The translations under genes were made by a program, and so were the position numbers. Positions 41,060 through 54,700 of a DNA stretch of 64,000 nucleotides are shown here, piece by piece (position 1 is the first letter of the stretch; every line of letters starts with the position of its first letter). Source of the stretch: Certhia americana. Taxonomy: Eukaryota; Chordata; Aves; Passeriformes; Certhiidae. The notes beneath the pieces were generated by a model that was given only the letters and a program-made list of their open reading frames with translations, was not told where the DNA came from and searched no databases. Where the stretch lies: positions 137,366-201,365 of the forward strand of contig JAGMWU010000066.1 of NCBI GenBank assembly GCA_018697195.1, given 5' to 3'.

Positions 41060-42145
41060 GATGAGCTTTCTGCATGGGAGATGCACGAAAATCTTCCTTC
41101 TAACGCGCTGGGCACGGCATCACTAAGCTCCAGCTTGTTTTGATAATGTGCCCTGAATGTTCTCAGGACTTAATATTTGACTGCAGAAGCGAAACAATAT
41201 TTTACTTAGAATTCAGCAACTGAGGGATATTTTGACATGGTGGACCAAGCTCAAAACCACCATAATAACAAATGAGAAATTTTCAGGTCCTAGATGGGGT
41301 TGAAATCTTCAGATTTGAAACAAATCCTAATTTACAGAAAAAGTTACAATCATCATTTTCAGTACTGAGACACTCACTCTTCTTTGTTCCCTGCTCAGTC
41401 ACTAGTGCTTTCCAGAAAGGAAAAGAAAAGTTGATGTGAATCCTGTTGCTGCTGGTGGTGGGTCTCCCCATGCTCCCCAGCTGTCTGCTTGAAATCATCA
41501 CTTCTGCTCTCCACACTTGTGCATTGCTTATCATGCTGGCCTGTCTATTGCCTGTCTTCCGACTGCCTTTCTCTTGGCACCTTAAATTCCTCCTGTGACA
41601 GTGTGATTTTAACACCTTCATTCAGTATTTTCTCCTTAACTGCTAAATGTTAATATATGCTGCTGCAGGAGAAAGTATTTTAGTTTCAAGGAGATTTTCT
41701 TGTTCGACCCTGTGTGCATTATTTGCAATTTATGATGCTAGCAAGTGTTGTTAGTCTCATGTCTGTGAACTGTCCCCTTTTTGTAACCATTTACATTAAC
41801 TTTTATTTGCAATTAAATTGGTTAATACAATTCTCATTAAATAAAAGTTTTTGTAGTTTAAATATGAGTAATATTTTCATGAGTTTCACTGTGAAGATTA
41901 GGATTTTCTTTCTGGAATTTCAAGTAACACCCAAGTCTGAATAAGTTATCTCCAGCACAGCAGTGAGGCATTGAGGCCATGATGAGCTTTATCACTTTCA
42001 CTTCAGGTGATTTTAGTTTTTGTGTATTCAGGGAGGCTCCATGTTCCTCTGTGAGCATACACTGGAGGACAGTTGGACAGTTATTTCTGGTCAGTTTTGG
42101 TGCAAAAAAAAAACCAAAACAAAAAAACCAGTATCAATAGCCTTG
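41060..42145. other. No gene recognised
   Basis: A+T-rich DNA beyond the KDM8 island with no supportable exon. Confidence 0.5.
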
Positions 42146-42149
42146 AATC

Positions 42150-42360
42150 ACAGGATCAGCTAGGTTGGAAAAGACGTTTCAGATCATCAAGTTCAACCTA
42201 TGAGCTAACACTGCCTTGTCACCCGGACCATGGCACTCAGTGCCACTTCCAGGCTTTTCTTAAACACCTCCAGGGAAGGTGACCCCACCACCTCCCTGGG
42301 CAGCCCATTCCAATGCCCAGCTCTGGGAAGAACTTCTTCCTAATTGGCAGCTTCTAAAGG
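42150..42360 (-). mobile_element. CR1 LINE 3' fragment
   Basis: AATCACAGGATCAGCTAGG, GGTTGGAAAAGACGTTTC, AGATCATCAAGTTCAACC and CTCCCTGGGCAGCCCATTCC follow the reverse complement of a CR1 3' end, including the degenerate terminal ATTCTRTG-type end. Confidence 0.88.
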
Positions 42361-43449
42361 GGACAGGCTGGTACTGCCCTGCCACCAGTGCTTAGGCTGT
42401 TTTTGCTTCTGGGAGTCCTTGACTTGGACCTTCCATGAACAATATACACAATGTACTCATTTAACATGGCCCCTGTGCCTCCTCACCCATGCAAAAAAAC
42501 CAGGTAAAAATAAGTGAAAATGGAACCTTAGATGCCCTCTGGCACTTAAGTGGGAATATAAATTGATGACTGCCATGAAAACCACAGTTGGCTCTTATTT
42601 TCCTTTACAGAAAATGACTGTCTCCTCTTCTGCAAGAACAGAAGTGTGAACACATAAGACTTTAAAGATTTTGGATGTCTTTCTGGGTTTCTTTTTCTGT
42701 GCCTCTGAACAGGAGATGAATAATTCTGATTAAAATATGTACAGAATTAATTATTAAACATAATTTTCCACAGATGAGCAAGGTCTTCCTGATTGAGAGT
42801 AACACAGCCATGTATTTTGATGGTATCTCGGAGTTGAGTGTAATTGTGCAGCGACAGTGTAATGATGGATATATCTTTATCAACCTGTTCCCTGAACTGT
42901 GTTTTTATCAATGCCATCTGCTCGGCCGAGAGTGGCAGCTGCCAGGTCTCACAAGTAGTGCTGTCGTGTACTTTCATGTAGAACAACATATTGTTGTAAT
43001 TTCCCTGGTATTACTAGATGAAATAACTTTAAGTGAGCTAAGGTGATATTTTGCACGGCACTTTGGAATGCCTCTCACTGCTTTGGGTATGGGGCACACA
43101 GTGTTCTTTCAGGAGCAGGCTATATCAGCATACCCAGTTCTACTTTCAGAAATCACTGGAAAATACTTATTTTACAAAAACGTTATGTAACATCCATCTG
43201 GGACATATGTGTCAGTGCTGGGACGCAACTGAGACAGTCAGTATTGCTACACATGTAGCCTTAGCTACCTTTGCTGGATGGAAATTATGTAAGTCAGACT
43301 ATTTTAAAATTCTTTTTCCTTATATCAACCTTGAATCCCCTTCATATTTGCAAATATGTTCAGACAGCTCCTTCAACTTTAAAGAAAACATAAAATCTTT
43401 ACAACTGTCATGAATGAGTGTTTTAAGGTTGCTTAAAGAATCACCGGCA

Positions 43450-44500
43450 AAGGTATCAGCAAAAGCTTGCTTAATATAAAAGTGGAAGCATGGAAAAGTT
43501 GGCAAAGTTAACTCTATTACTTGGTTTAAGAACTTGAAAAAGCAAACTAAAGTCTAAAATCAATCTAAAACCAGAATCAACTTCAAAATTATCTGTGTGA
43601 AGGCTGGGAGAGGGAGGGGGAAAAAGGGTAAGGGTAGAAAATGGTAAGGATAAAAAGGAATAAGGAAGACCCTCCTGCTGAGTCACAAGGTTCAGAATGG
43701 ACCTCTCTGAGTTGAGGCTTTACCAACAGTTTAGGCCCAAAGGTTTAACACTCTTAAATTTAACAACACTTAATTGATAACTCATGTTAAACAATTTAAC
43801 AAAAGATTCATATAGAATTTACTATAGTGCAATAGTAACTACCTGGCCTAATTTACTTACAAATCGAAACTTCTTAAGAATTTAAGGCAACAACATTTAT
43901 AGTACATTTCATATAGCATATTCACATTTGCATGCACAGAGACCTAAATACCATGTACAAGGTGAAAAACTCCCCTCGAATTCAGTGAAGGATTCACACT
44001 GGATGCGTTTGCATCTTCTGAACAGTCAAAGGGTTGAGCCTCAAGGAGCGGGGACATCAGCCCAGGGTCCATCTTGTCGTTCAACAGTGGTTGTCTGAGT
44101 ACAGCAAACGAGAATTCACTGGCTCTGAGTGACCCCACTCAAAAGGAGGTTGCTGGTCACAGGAGAGTTCAAATGGTCTCACCGTTTACAGGCTCACAAG
44201 AGAGTGGGCTTCAGTCATAGTAAGTTTCATCCCGGCTGCAATTTGCATTGGTAACTTTCTTTGAAATTTCGATTACAAAAATGTTGTTCCACTCGGGTTG
44301 TTATTCAGGCAAGAAAAATAAGTTTCCAAGGCTGTTTGTTAAAAACAGGAGCTCATTAGACAGCACCACTTCCTGAGAACAGACATTGTTTCTGATAAGC
44401 TCAAGAGGAGCTTGGCGCTGTTTGTCAAGGCCGAACACTAACCAGTGTTTCTTGAATCATGGTGTGGCCCAAGAAGGAATGGAACAGATGCACTACCACA
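43450..44500 (-). mobile_element. Possible endogenous-retrovirus LTR remnant
   Basis: The style resembles avian ERV LTRs read on the minus strand: a TTAAGTGTTGTTAAATTTAAG stretch, alternating TTAAA words, sudden loss of the local composition, and a compact segment of about 1 kb with no relation to flanking sequence. No coding domain, primer-binding site or paired LTR is visible, and the ends are not defined. It could instead be unique DNA. Confidence 0.35.
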
Positions 44501-46470
44501 AGAACAAACCTTTAAAACAGTCTTTATAGCTGCAGGTGAAAAGAAAACTGGATTGGGATATTTCTTATTGCTAATGAGCATTAAATGAGATACAGTCTTT
44601 CTCATAAGGCAAAAAACTCCGTTGTGATGAAGAATGTAGAATATGTATTCCTGATTCTTCTATCATTTTCTTATTCAAGTGCCATAGGATGTCAGCTGCT
44701 GTACAGCTGATTGGCAGCCTGAAGGTCTGAGGCACAGAGGCAGCTGGCTTGTAGTCAGCCTGTTTGGAACACTGCTGCAGGTAAAAAAGCCTTCCTGACA
44801 GGAGTGAAGAAGGAAGTGATAGCATGGGTCCTTTATGTTTTTCTGTTTTATCCAAATGGATGTGTAGCTTTGGCGCTCCATTGCTAGCAAGGCAGAGGCC
44901 ATTGGAACTGTGAACAGTGTTCTCCCAATGGCAAACAGAGGGCTGGGCCAGGCCAAAGAAAAGTCTCTTGGCATTTAGCTGATGTCATACACTCTGGAAA
45001 TGTAACTTACCATCATTGCCATCAAGCTTACCTATCATTCCAGTAGTGCATTTCAAGAGCTGATGCAGGCTTCTGGCATTGTACTGATCTTGAGCACACA
45101 TGAGATTCCCTTTTTATGCTAAGGGCTGGGACATGTAATTTTCATTAGCCACACTTCATATACATTTATGTACCTTAAGAGGAAGAATATATATATGCAT
45201 ATAAACATTTTTGCCTTCCTCCCAAGACTTAAAAATCTCATTTGAAACTTGTGTTTGATTCATCCCCTGGACTAGGGCTATAAATGCTGCATGAATTTGT
45301 TTTTTGCTCTATCTAGAAGTGTACATATTTATCTGTGTTCCTACATCACGTTCTTATTAATGAGCACACTACAATTGTTGGTTGTATTGCCTTTTGTTTT
45401 TGTGGATGTTTTTGAAAGATATTTTAAAGTCTTTGTTGGAGTTTGCATGTGCTTCAAAATTAAATTTAGTCTGTGATTTTATTACCTTTTTTATTTAATT
45501 TATCTTAACTGTTGCTTTCAAGCTGTGAACCAGCTGTTGACTTTGAAAAAACATTGTTCAATTTGAAAGGAGCATTTTAAAGCTTAATGTAATGGCTGTA
45601 AGTAATCACTACAGCAATTATATTCTCTGGTGTTGTGCGTCACTATAGCAATATTGGAGGCTGTAAGAAAATGCAGGAAAGAAACCCATCAGGTTCATAT
45701 GTCTCAGTTTTTTCTGCAATGCCCATCATCCCTCTGTTCTGTGTAGCTTGATGTCCCTGCTTGAGTTGTGTCAGAAAATCAGAAGCTGCCCTCTGTTGTG
45801 GCTCCAGGTTTGCCCAGCAGGAATCAGGGGCTCTTGGCTGTGCTCTCCTTGGAGATGGGTTTTGCTTTTTCCCATGTGGGCAGATGGTAGAGATTCTGTT
45901 CTTCTGCCTCCTCCTGACTCATTCCAAGATATTGTGTGGAATTTTGAGGTTGATTTTTCTTGAGCAGCTGTGTACCCACCTTCCTTGATGTCCGTGGTAG
46001 CAAAGCTCCTCACAAAGCATACAGAGAGTCTGGCCAGGATGGGAGATCTTGGTATCCTGTAAGGTCAGGCAGGCCACACTCCCACTGTGCTCTGGAAACC
46101 ATGGTAAGGAGAATTAATAGAAATGGGTGTACTTTCATGCATGTTCTGAGAGGGAACATCCTCCATTTCTTTGGGAGCAACTCTCTAGTTCAGACAGGCT
46201 GGAGCTTTTGGGGAAGAGAATTTTCTGGATCGCTGCAGTGAGGATAAGGGAAGAAGTGTGCACTCTGCATCCCTTCACGTTGTAATAGTCCATGAAAATG
46301 CTTTCTCTGCCCTGGAGATTCTCTCTGTTGTGATTTTTAAAGGAATATAATACACATCACTGTGGAGATGGACTATATTTCCCAACGAGTCACCCAGCCA
46401 TGCTTTGCACACAGAACTGCAGACAACACTACTGCTCCAAAAAGGCAGTGCAGGACTTACACTGTCTCTG
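44500..46470. other. No gene recognised
   Basis: A+T-rich intergenic DNA with short ORFs only; a possible conserved non-coding island lies around 45,470-45,680. Confidence 0.45.
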
Positions 46471-46473
46471 CTT

Positions 46474-46570
46474 TTCACAGAATCCCAGAATGGTTGGGCT
46501 TGGAAGGGGCCTCTGCACATCATCTAGTCCAACCCACTGCTAAAGCAGGTCCACCTAGAGCAGGTACTTT
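46474..46570 (-). mobile_element. CR1 LINE 3' end fragment
   Basis: TCACAGAATCCCAGAATGG, GGTTGGGCTTGGAAGGGGCC, CATCTAGTCCAACCCACTGC and AAAGCAGGTCCACCTAGAGC match the reverse complement of the classic CR1 3' end almost base for base. It is a young-looking, 5'-truncated copy. Confidence 0.93.
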
Positions 46571-46574
46571 TGCC

Positions 46575-48315
46575 AGTGTGTACTGCAAAGCAGGTTTAAG
46601 TCACCTGCCAAGCTACCATCAGTTCCTGTTAACAGCTCTGTTAAGTAACAGTGCAGGTGGAAAAACCCAGTAGGAAGCTTAGATTCAGCAATATACAAAA
46701 CTTTTCCCCAAATTTAATTTGTAGCAAGATCCTTCAGAATACAAATCTAATGGCAGCAAGATCTGAGCTGATGCAGTGTAGTGACAATGACAGGAAGGGC
46801 AGGTGTGCAGGGAGAAGGGGGCATTATGAGCTTGGGATGAATGGGAGATCAGGCTTACTACTGAGGCATAATTACAGGTGTTTGGTTGCCATGGCTTTTA
46901 AGAAAGAATAGAATATGCTTCTGGAAGTGGGTTTTGCAGCAGCACTTGTAGTAGATGGTGTTTGTGGTGCTACAACTGGGGTGATCCTCTGCTAAGAGGT
47001 AGCTGTGCCTTGGAAGCTGGAACGTATGTTGCCGTAATATGAAAAAATGAGATTCTCACAAGAACAAAGGCACAACTGTCTGTGTGTGCAGTGTGCATTT
47101 GTGGGACATCCCCAGCAAAAGGAATTTCAGCATTGTTTCCTGTTTCTCCACCTGTGTGTCATGCAAAGCAAAAGGTACAGACCCAAGTGTGCTTCAGACA
47201 TTGGGCATGTCCCTTCTGGACATGTGACTGAAGCTGAGCTGGTGATCACAGAGGTCACAAAGGGCCAGAGACAGAATCCTCATTGTGACAAAGCCAATAT
47301 TACATGTGAATTACACTATACCTTGTACGTGTATGTGTGTGTATAAATTAGACACTTAAAGGAAGTAACTGCTGGGATGGAGACAGACATAGAACAGTGT
47401 GTTCTGCAAAGTTAAAAGCTTAGCCAGTGTACCAAGGTATTTCTTAATGTAGCAGAATGAAATTCCTTTGGGTGCAGCAAATGAGACACATAAAGTGTAA
47501 TGCCCTGTGAAATCACAAAGAGCCACTCTCAACAGATGGAAAAAGCAACTTTAATACAAAACCAAAAATTGATAGACACTGCCTTTGATAATCCAAGTAC
47601 CAGCTTACACTTTACAGTATCCATTACTGGCTGTGAAATGTATTTTGGTTGTTAAATGCACTTGCTAGTTTGTCACTATATAGAATTTAAAATTATGAAT
47701 CCTATGTTCTGCTGTTTTCTTCACTATGAGAAACTAAACAAACTCTGTGACAAATGGCTCCCAAGTCACACATGCTATTTCACTCTCCTGTCTGCTGCAC
47801 CAGTGTGGCTGTTTACAGTGTGGAATTGGAGCCCTGGGCTTGAAGCTGGTTTTAGGAGTCCCTGTGGCAGGGATGTCTGGATGCATAAGGGGGCATGTAT
47901 GAAGAACCCATTGCCAACGGCAGAGCTTTAGGCTGGCACCCTGGAACCAGGGAGATTTCCTGCACCCTCAGAGGAACAACATCATCAGGTAAGTAGGATG
48001 TGAGTGCTCTCCTGTCCTCACCATCTCTGACAGTCTTGCTGTGTCCATAGAGGAGTGGGGCACCTCTCCCAGCTGTCCTGTGCTGAGTGACTGACCTGGT
48101 GTAATCCAGTGTAGAGAACTAGGAAGTGATGAGCAGAAGGAAGAATAATCCTAATTTTGTGTAGACAGTCAAAAGTACAGAGGTGATAGTTAAGTAATGA
48201 ATGAGACCTGGAGTAGTCATAAATACTTATATGGAAAAGCTGGCATAGCACTGAGTCATTAGAGTAAATAACATGTTAGGAGTTCTTAGAGAAGCAACAA
48301 AACACATTAAAGGAT
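46575..48315. other. No gene recognised
   Basis: Intergenic; no supportable exon or RNA gene. Confidence 0.45.
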
Positions 48316-48319
48316 TCTG

Positions 48320-48780
48320 TCCTTACCTAAATTCCCAGTGTTGTGCACCTTGAATACTCTGTGCAGTGCTGTTCCCCCATTTCAGAAAGCAAAGAATTGA
48401 ACTAGAAAATATTAGCCAAGAGAGACAAAGATAATAAAAGATCTGGAATGGCTTCTTTATGAGGAGAGCTCTGCCTTGGAAAAGAGACAATTAAATTGAA
48501 GATATGTATAAAAAATCACGTAGAACAGGAACAATGAGGAAGGAATGATTGTTCACTGTCTCTGCTGATGAAGGACCTGGACTTGGAGGGAAGGACATGA
48601 AATTACATGAGTCAAAGAAAAACATCAAAAGGGAAGTGCTTCTTCACACTATGCATACTGGAGCTGTGGAACTCCTTGTGTCAGGATGTTGTAGGTGCTT
48701 AAATTTAAAAAAAAAATTAAAGCAAAAATTGTGGAATGGAAATCCATCTGTGAATAATAAACACCAAAGCCCCACCACAT
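48320..48780 (+). mobile_element. Diverged CR1-type LINE fragment
   Basis: TTTATGAGGAGAGCTCTGCC, GAAAAGAGACAATTAAATTG, GTGCTTCTTCACACTATGC, GTGGAACTCCTTGTGTCAG and GATGTTGTAGGTGCTTAAAT follow, in order, the sense strand of CR1-like 3' regions (the GAGGAAAGGCTGAGG and TTCTTCACACAGTG blocks). Strongly mutated, so older than the other copies. Confidence 0.65.
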
Positions 48781-48784
48781 TCTG

Positions 48785-51700
48785 TCTTAGGAATTTTTCA
48801 AACTGTATGTGCATCACTGGAGATTGGGAACATGCTGCTATGTGCTTTTCTATTTCTTACCTTCTTCACCAAACATTAATCTCCTGTCTGTTGCCAGAAG
48901 CAGGATATTGAGCTGAACGGACTTTAGATGTGAAGCCATGTGACTACTCTCACATGTCTATGTTCTCCTCAACTTGAGACATTCCAGGGAAGAAGCTATG
49001 TATGATGCAGATTTACACTTAGGGCCAGTATCTTTTACTGTTGCTTTATTTACCTCTAAAACTTTCCTCTGGCTCATCAGAGATAACTGCAGCCCTAGGC
49101 TGTGGTGTGTTTAATTCTTGCAGTGAAAGTCATGTCTAAAGTTGGGAGACAAGTGCTGTGTTGCATGAATGTCACAGAGGGCTGGGCAAGGCCCTGATTC
49201 AGTGATGTTTTGGTGATTGGTTGGGTAAGGAAGAAAGGGGAAGAAGAGGTTCAGTCAGCATCTCGGATCCATTCAGAGTTCTCTGTGAGGTGGTCATTTG
49301 AGGCCCTGGGAATGTTTATGGAGGCTCCTGTGCATGAAGACGATGCACTTCAATGCCTGAGGAAGGGGCTGGAGGCCTGCTAGCATGGAGAAACCCAGAA
49401 GATGGTCAGGAGGTTGTGGACAGATGGAAATTCGTATTGGGTTAAGCAGACACTCACTCCAGTCTCCACCCTTCCCACTGCTTTGCACTCTTGGTTGTTC
49501 ACTGTGTAGCACAAAAGTCCTGTGGGTGAGTTCAGGACTGCCTCTCACTGCATGGCTGTCTTACTGGCAGGCTGGAGCCAGCTCCTCAGCTTTTCCTCTG
49601 CAGGAAGCTTTCCATTTACATGCCACAGAAATAACTCCTGTGAATTTAATTAATCACAGTTTACATGGTAATAACTCTTTTTTATGGCTAAATAATGTGT
49701 ATCCCCTGCTGGAGTGGGGGTTCTGCTGGTTCCAACATTTGATGGTTACATAATCTTCTTCCCATTAAATGATCAGAGTGAGACCAGAGGAAACTAACAG
49801 TAGTGGGAATAATTAGCAGCTGCCTTGTGTTTGGAGTATGGGCTTGCCTCCTTAATGCTCATTCAGAAGCCCATACAGTTAAGGAGAATGCAGGTTTTCT
49901 TGGTGCTGCCAAGCAAGTGCCACAGAATTTCTGGTTGGCACCATGGTGCCGTGCAGAGGCACCTGGCTCTGGATCTTTATTCCAGAAATGTTCTGTGCAA
50001 ACAAGGCTGCTCAGCCCCTGGTACGTGCCTGAGTCCATCCCTTTTCCTCACTGCCTGTCTGCTGAGAGCTGCATGGGAGGGTTCCTGGCAATGCTGGGTG
50101 ACAAGACTTTGTTCAGTCTCTTCTCCTACCAGGCAGGCTCAGTCAGGTCCAGGCAGTCACAAATGTATTGGTTTCTTGTGCGTGTGTGAGGAGTGTCTCT
50201 GTCACCCAATGCCTCTTACAGAGAAACGTGAGGAGGCTTGCCCAGGTCAGCACAGTGTGTCAGCAGCAGAGCAGAGTCAGGGCTGCTCCTAGGAGGGACC
50301 AGCCCCACACTCTGCTGCATGCAGGCAGGCCCTTCTGCTGAGCAGTGGGTGTGATGGCATGTGCTATGGAGGAATCCCCATTTCTGTGCTGTCCACTGCA
50401 TAAGGATGTGAAGCAGGGAGTATGGTTCTGCTACTTTTAATCTCCATCCAGCTGTTTCCTCCACCAGGTGTATGCAGGGGGTGTTGCTGCTGCCATGAAC
50501 GCAGAATCTGCTCTTTTTTCTGCCTTTGCATTTCCTGAGTGAGTGTTTGTCCTGAAGAAAGGCTTATTCTCGCTCCTTGAGCTTCAGCTGAAGTCGAGCA
50601 TGTTTAGTGCTGTAGAAAAGGCCGTTCCTTTTGAGAAGCTTTTTAGCTTTACTAAAATGAAATTCTTGGCGCGTCTGTTTATGCAAAGCAGCCCATTCCC
50701 TGTGCAGGCTGTGCTCGGCTCCTGAGGAGGGCAGCATGGGTTAGCTGATGCTCCTTGCCTGGAGTTCTGCTTTACATTCCAGCCATGTTTAAGGCAGAGC
50801 TTGTGAAACGTAAAACAGCATTGAAGGAATTGGTAGTAAAACGGCTCTGTGATGAGATGCCTGGGCTGAGCAGAGTGATCCCCACTCCTGTTCTTACAGG
50901 AGAATTTGCCTCTGGGTAGTGGTTGTGCTGCCTGCTGCAGACTGACACCAGTGCCTGGTGCTGGGGGACCTGCCCACAGGCTGGTGAGAGTGCAGACACA
51001 GAACAGCAGGTGCACAAAACCCCAGTGCCTCCCTCCCTTTGAAAAACTGACCCTGCATATTGGATGGACTTTGTGACTCCAGCGTTGTGGGCAGGCTGTT
51101 ACAAACTGTTCAACACTGATGCTGAACTCAGCCTCAGCTTTGTGGTATGTGTATAAAATAACAACATGAAAGCACAGGAACTTGCACGGTGGTGGGGTAT
51201 GATGTATGTTTTTCAGCAAGAGGAAGACACTGGGAGACCTAAGGAAGGGATTCCTTTGGTTCAAATCCAGGCACTTTAGTGCCTGACTTTCTTAGAGGTG
51301 ATGAATGAACAGCTTTTTCCTTGAAGCAGAAACCAGGACGGTCTTAAGCACACAAGAAGCCTGGAAAATCATGTAGAAATACTTGTGACATTCACATTAA
51401 TACTAGATGAACTAATAAGGATTAATGTTAGCAGGAACAATGCCAGTGGACATCACAATGATTAGACTATTATAATAATGAATTTTCCAGAGAGGATGAT
51501 GACAGGTGATTTATATACTGTACAGGTATTTCTTCTGTGTATCCAGGTGATAAGCAACTCTGGCACTTTGCTGCAAGAATTTGGGACTGCTCCTTATTGC
51601 TGAAGTTGTCCATGCTTCTGAGTAGTTAGTTGGCCAAAAAAGATACCAGACAGGAAGGGAGAGAGGGCTGAGTAGACAAAAAGGGTGCTGGTGTCTCATT

Positions 51701-54700
51701 CTTTGCCTGCTTGGGGAGAGCTGTTGTGAACCTAGCCTTGAGATGTTTTGGGGCCTCTCTGGAAAATGGAGAAGTCTGTCTGGAGGCATGATGCAGGGAC
51801 AGTTTTACAAGCACCACTCAGATGCAGTAATGTGATGAAAGTCTGACTGCTGTTCTATCACACACTCTACCTTTCATGTCTGTCTTCTCTGCTGTGAATT
51901 TGTCAGGCATGGACATTAGACAATGTTCATCCCGGAATAAGTTATATTTGTATCTCCTGGTTTGTGCCCTGGGATGAGATGGTAGTATGGCACAGCTGGA
52001 CCATCTGTGACAATGACAATCTTTCTAGTTTGTTAGATTACTGAAAAGAAAAGGAAGGGCATGTAAAGTGATCGTCTTAAAAGCAGCTGAGGAGGGAATG
52101 ATGGATATTGGGAGGACAAGGGTGCCCGGTCAGGTCTCCAGGACCTGTGCAGAGCTCTGCCTTTGTAGGTAAACAAAGGAATTTCTGCCTGCCAGAAAGA
52201 GCTTTTCCCTCTTCAGGACCTGGATAGAGTTCTGCTTTCATTTCTCTGCAGGGATTCCTATTTTCTTCCAGATAGTCAACTACATCCAATGTCTTTGGGA
52301 GCAATTTTGGCAGCCTGTTTGCATAGCCTGGCTCAGTTCCTGAATTGCCAGCAGCTGTCCAGGTGCCTAGGGACCCAGAGAGAAGGGGTTCTGCAGCCAT
52401 CAGAGCAGGTCAGGACCATGTGAGCACGAAGAGACAGAGGCAATAAAAGCCACGGCTCTGGTCATAATGGTAGAGTAAAGCTGGGAGGCACAGTGAGACA
52501 TCCAGGCAGTGGACAGTGAGTGTCTGTGCAATTGCTTTGTGCCTCCAAAGCACTTCTTCTCTTTCCTAACTGCTGGTGCTTTCACATGCTCTCAGCCCCC
52601 AATCCTTGCACCTGCCCTTGCTGGCCTTTTGTTCTTGTTCTCTTTTTCCGCTCTTCACTCGCTGTGTTCTGTCTCTTGAGCTTGCCATGTAAAACACTGT
52701 CCATAGGTAATAAAGTCAGTGAAATTTCTAGTCAGATGTAACATGTCAGACCAACCAGCAGAGCCTGAGCAAGGCAGAGCCAGCTATAATTAGCACCTCT
52801 TCTGGAAAGGTGGTGTCACTGCATAGCAGCACAAAGGCAGACCCTAGCTGGACATGCTGGTCCCTGTGCTCGGCTTGGCTTGCAGGAGCCACAGTTTTGT
52901 TGGTGTCACACCTGTAAGGATTGTCAGGGTGACAGCATTAGCTTGGTCAGCTGCTGTGTAAGCCAGACTGCTGCAGGATGATCCCAGGTATCTCTGCACA
53001 CAGGCTGAGCTTAGCAGCTTCAGCCTTCCACCTTTCAGAATCAAACTAATCTTGTCCTATATCCTTCAGGCAGACTCTTTCCTGTGCATACAGACCCACG
53101 TGACTTTTTAGGCTGAAGACATAGGTCTATTTTCTGTCATTATTTTCTAGCAAGTTTTTCTATAGTTACAGCATTCTGCTAAGGCAATTAAAGGAATTAC
53201 TCATTTCATTCTGATACAGAAGCTTTGAAAATTTATTAACCATTAACATTCATGTCCAATCAAAACATAATGTTTTTCCTATTAGTCAGATGTTCAGAGT
53301 TGTTAATTTGACTTTCCAGAAAGAGTTGCCAGTAGCATAAATGGACCATTAGCTAAATACATGAATGTATTTTGCTTTGGTGTAATTAGAGACCTGTAAG
53401 GTACATTTTAGCAAGTTGAAAGTGTTAATATAAGCGCACACATTTTCAGCCCTCATTGAAAACATTCATGACAATGTCCCAATTAACAATCTATTCAGAC
53501 CCAGATTTCATAAAAAGGCAGGAGAGAGCTCTGAGGCACATCCAGGTGTTCTGCTTAGTCAGGTCTGGAAACTGTGGTTTGAATGAATATTGGTCTCCAG
53601 AATGCCAGTGACAAAGGCACAGATAAAATTACACAGAAGCCTAGGTGCAGGAGCTGCTGAAACATGCCGTGTGCCTGAGTTCAGGGTCAAACTTCAAAAA
53701 CAGATTGTCTGACTATGTCCCCTGGAGACCTCAGTGCTCAATTTCCCAGAGCTGTTCTCAGTGCAGAGGCCAGCACATGCATTGCACCACCCTTCTGCTC
53801 CCAGAGCCCTTGCACTCACTATCAGTGCCTCACTGGAGCCTGTGGAATGTCATCTTATACCCTTTCAGATGTTTACCAACAGGGAATTTCCAGCCTTGGT
53901 GTGGACTAACTGCCTTTCTGTTCTGTTAGCTGTAGACTTACAATGAAATGTTCGTATTTTAAATATGGTGCAATGACATCAATAGTAATAATTATGGCAT
54001 GCATCAAAGCTTTGGAGATTAGCCATGGATCATGCACCTAAATGGCAAATGGTCATAATAGCTCTGTACATGAAACATCAAAGTCTGAGGAAATGTTGCT
54101 CTGTTATAAAAAATACATCAGAATGATCATTCCACTCCAAGCAAAGTGCAGAACTGTAAACGTGCATGGAACAAATGCAACACATTTCATACTCATTTGA
54201 GTGTTTCAAGTGTGGGAAAAATTGATTCCACAGCTCCAATTACCAATCCACATCAAGTGAAGACTGTATTGAAAGTATGAGATTTTGCACAATATTAGGC
54301 TTAAGTTGACTCCTCCTTTTGAAAATGTATTTGTAATTAGGGCCTAGAAGAGCAAGAAGCAATATTTGGGGTTTTAATTTTTTATATGCTCCCTGGCAGA
54401 GAGAGAAGTGGCTGAGATTGCATAAAAATCTTAAACCCATGATGTTTCAAGTATCCTTTTGCTGAATCGAAATGGCTCTCTTGTAGATTAAAGGAACTGC
54501 ACTGTATTTTTCTTTGTTAGGAGAAAAGTATTCCAAGCAGTGTGAAGCATGGGCTCTCTCTGCTGAGCCTAGGGACAGAAATAAAAAAATGCCAAGCAGT
54601 CACTAGAAAAACAGAACCTCTGAACTCAGCTACTGAAATTCCCAATTACAGATGTGCTGCTGTTCCTTCTGCCTCATCACAGCTGTTTTGCTTGATCACT

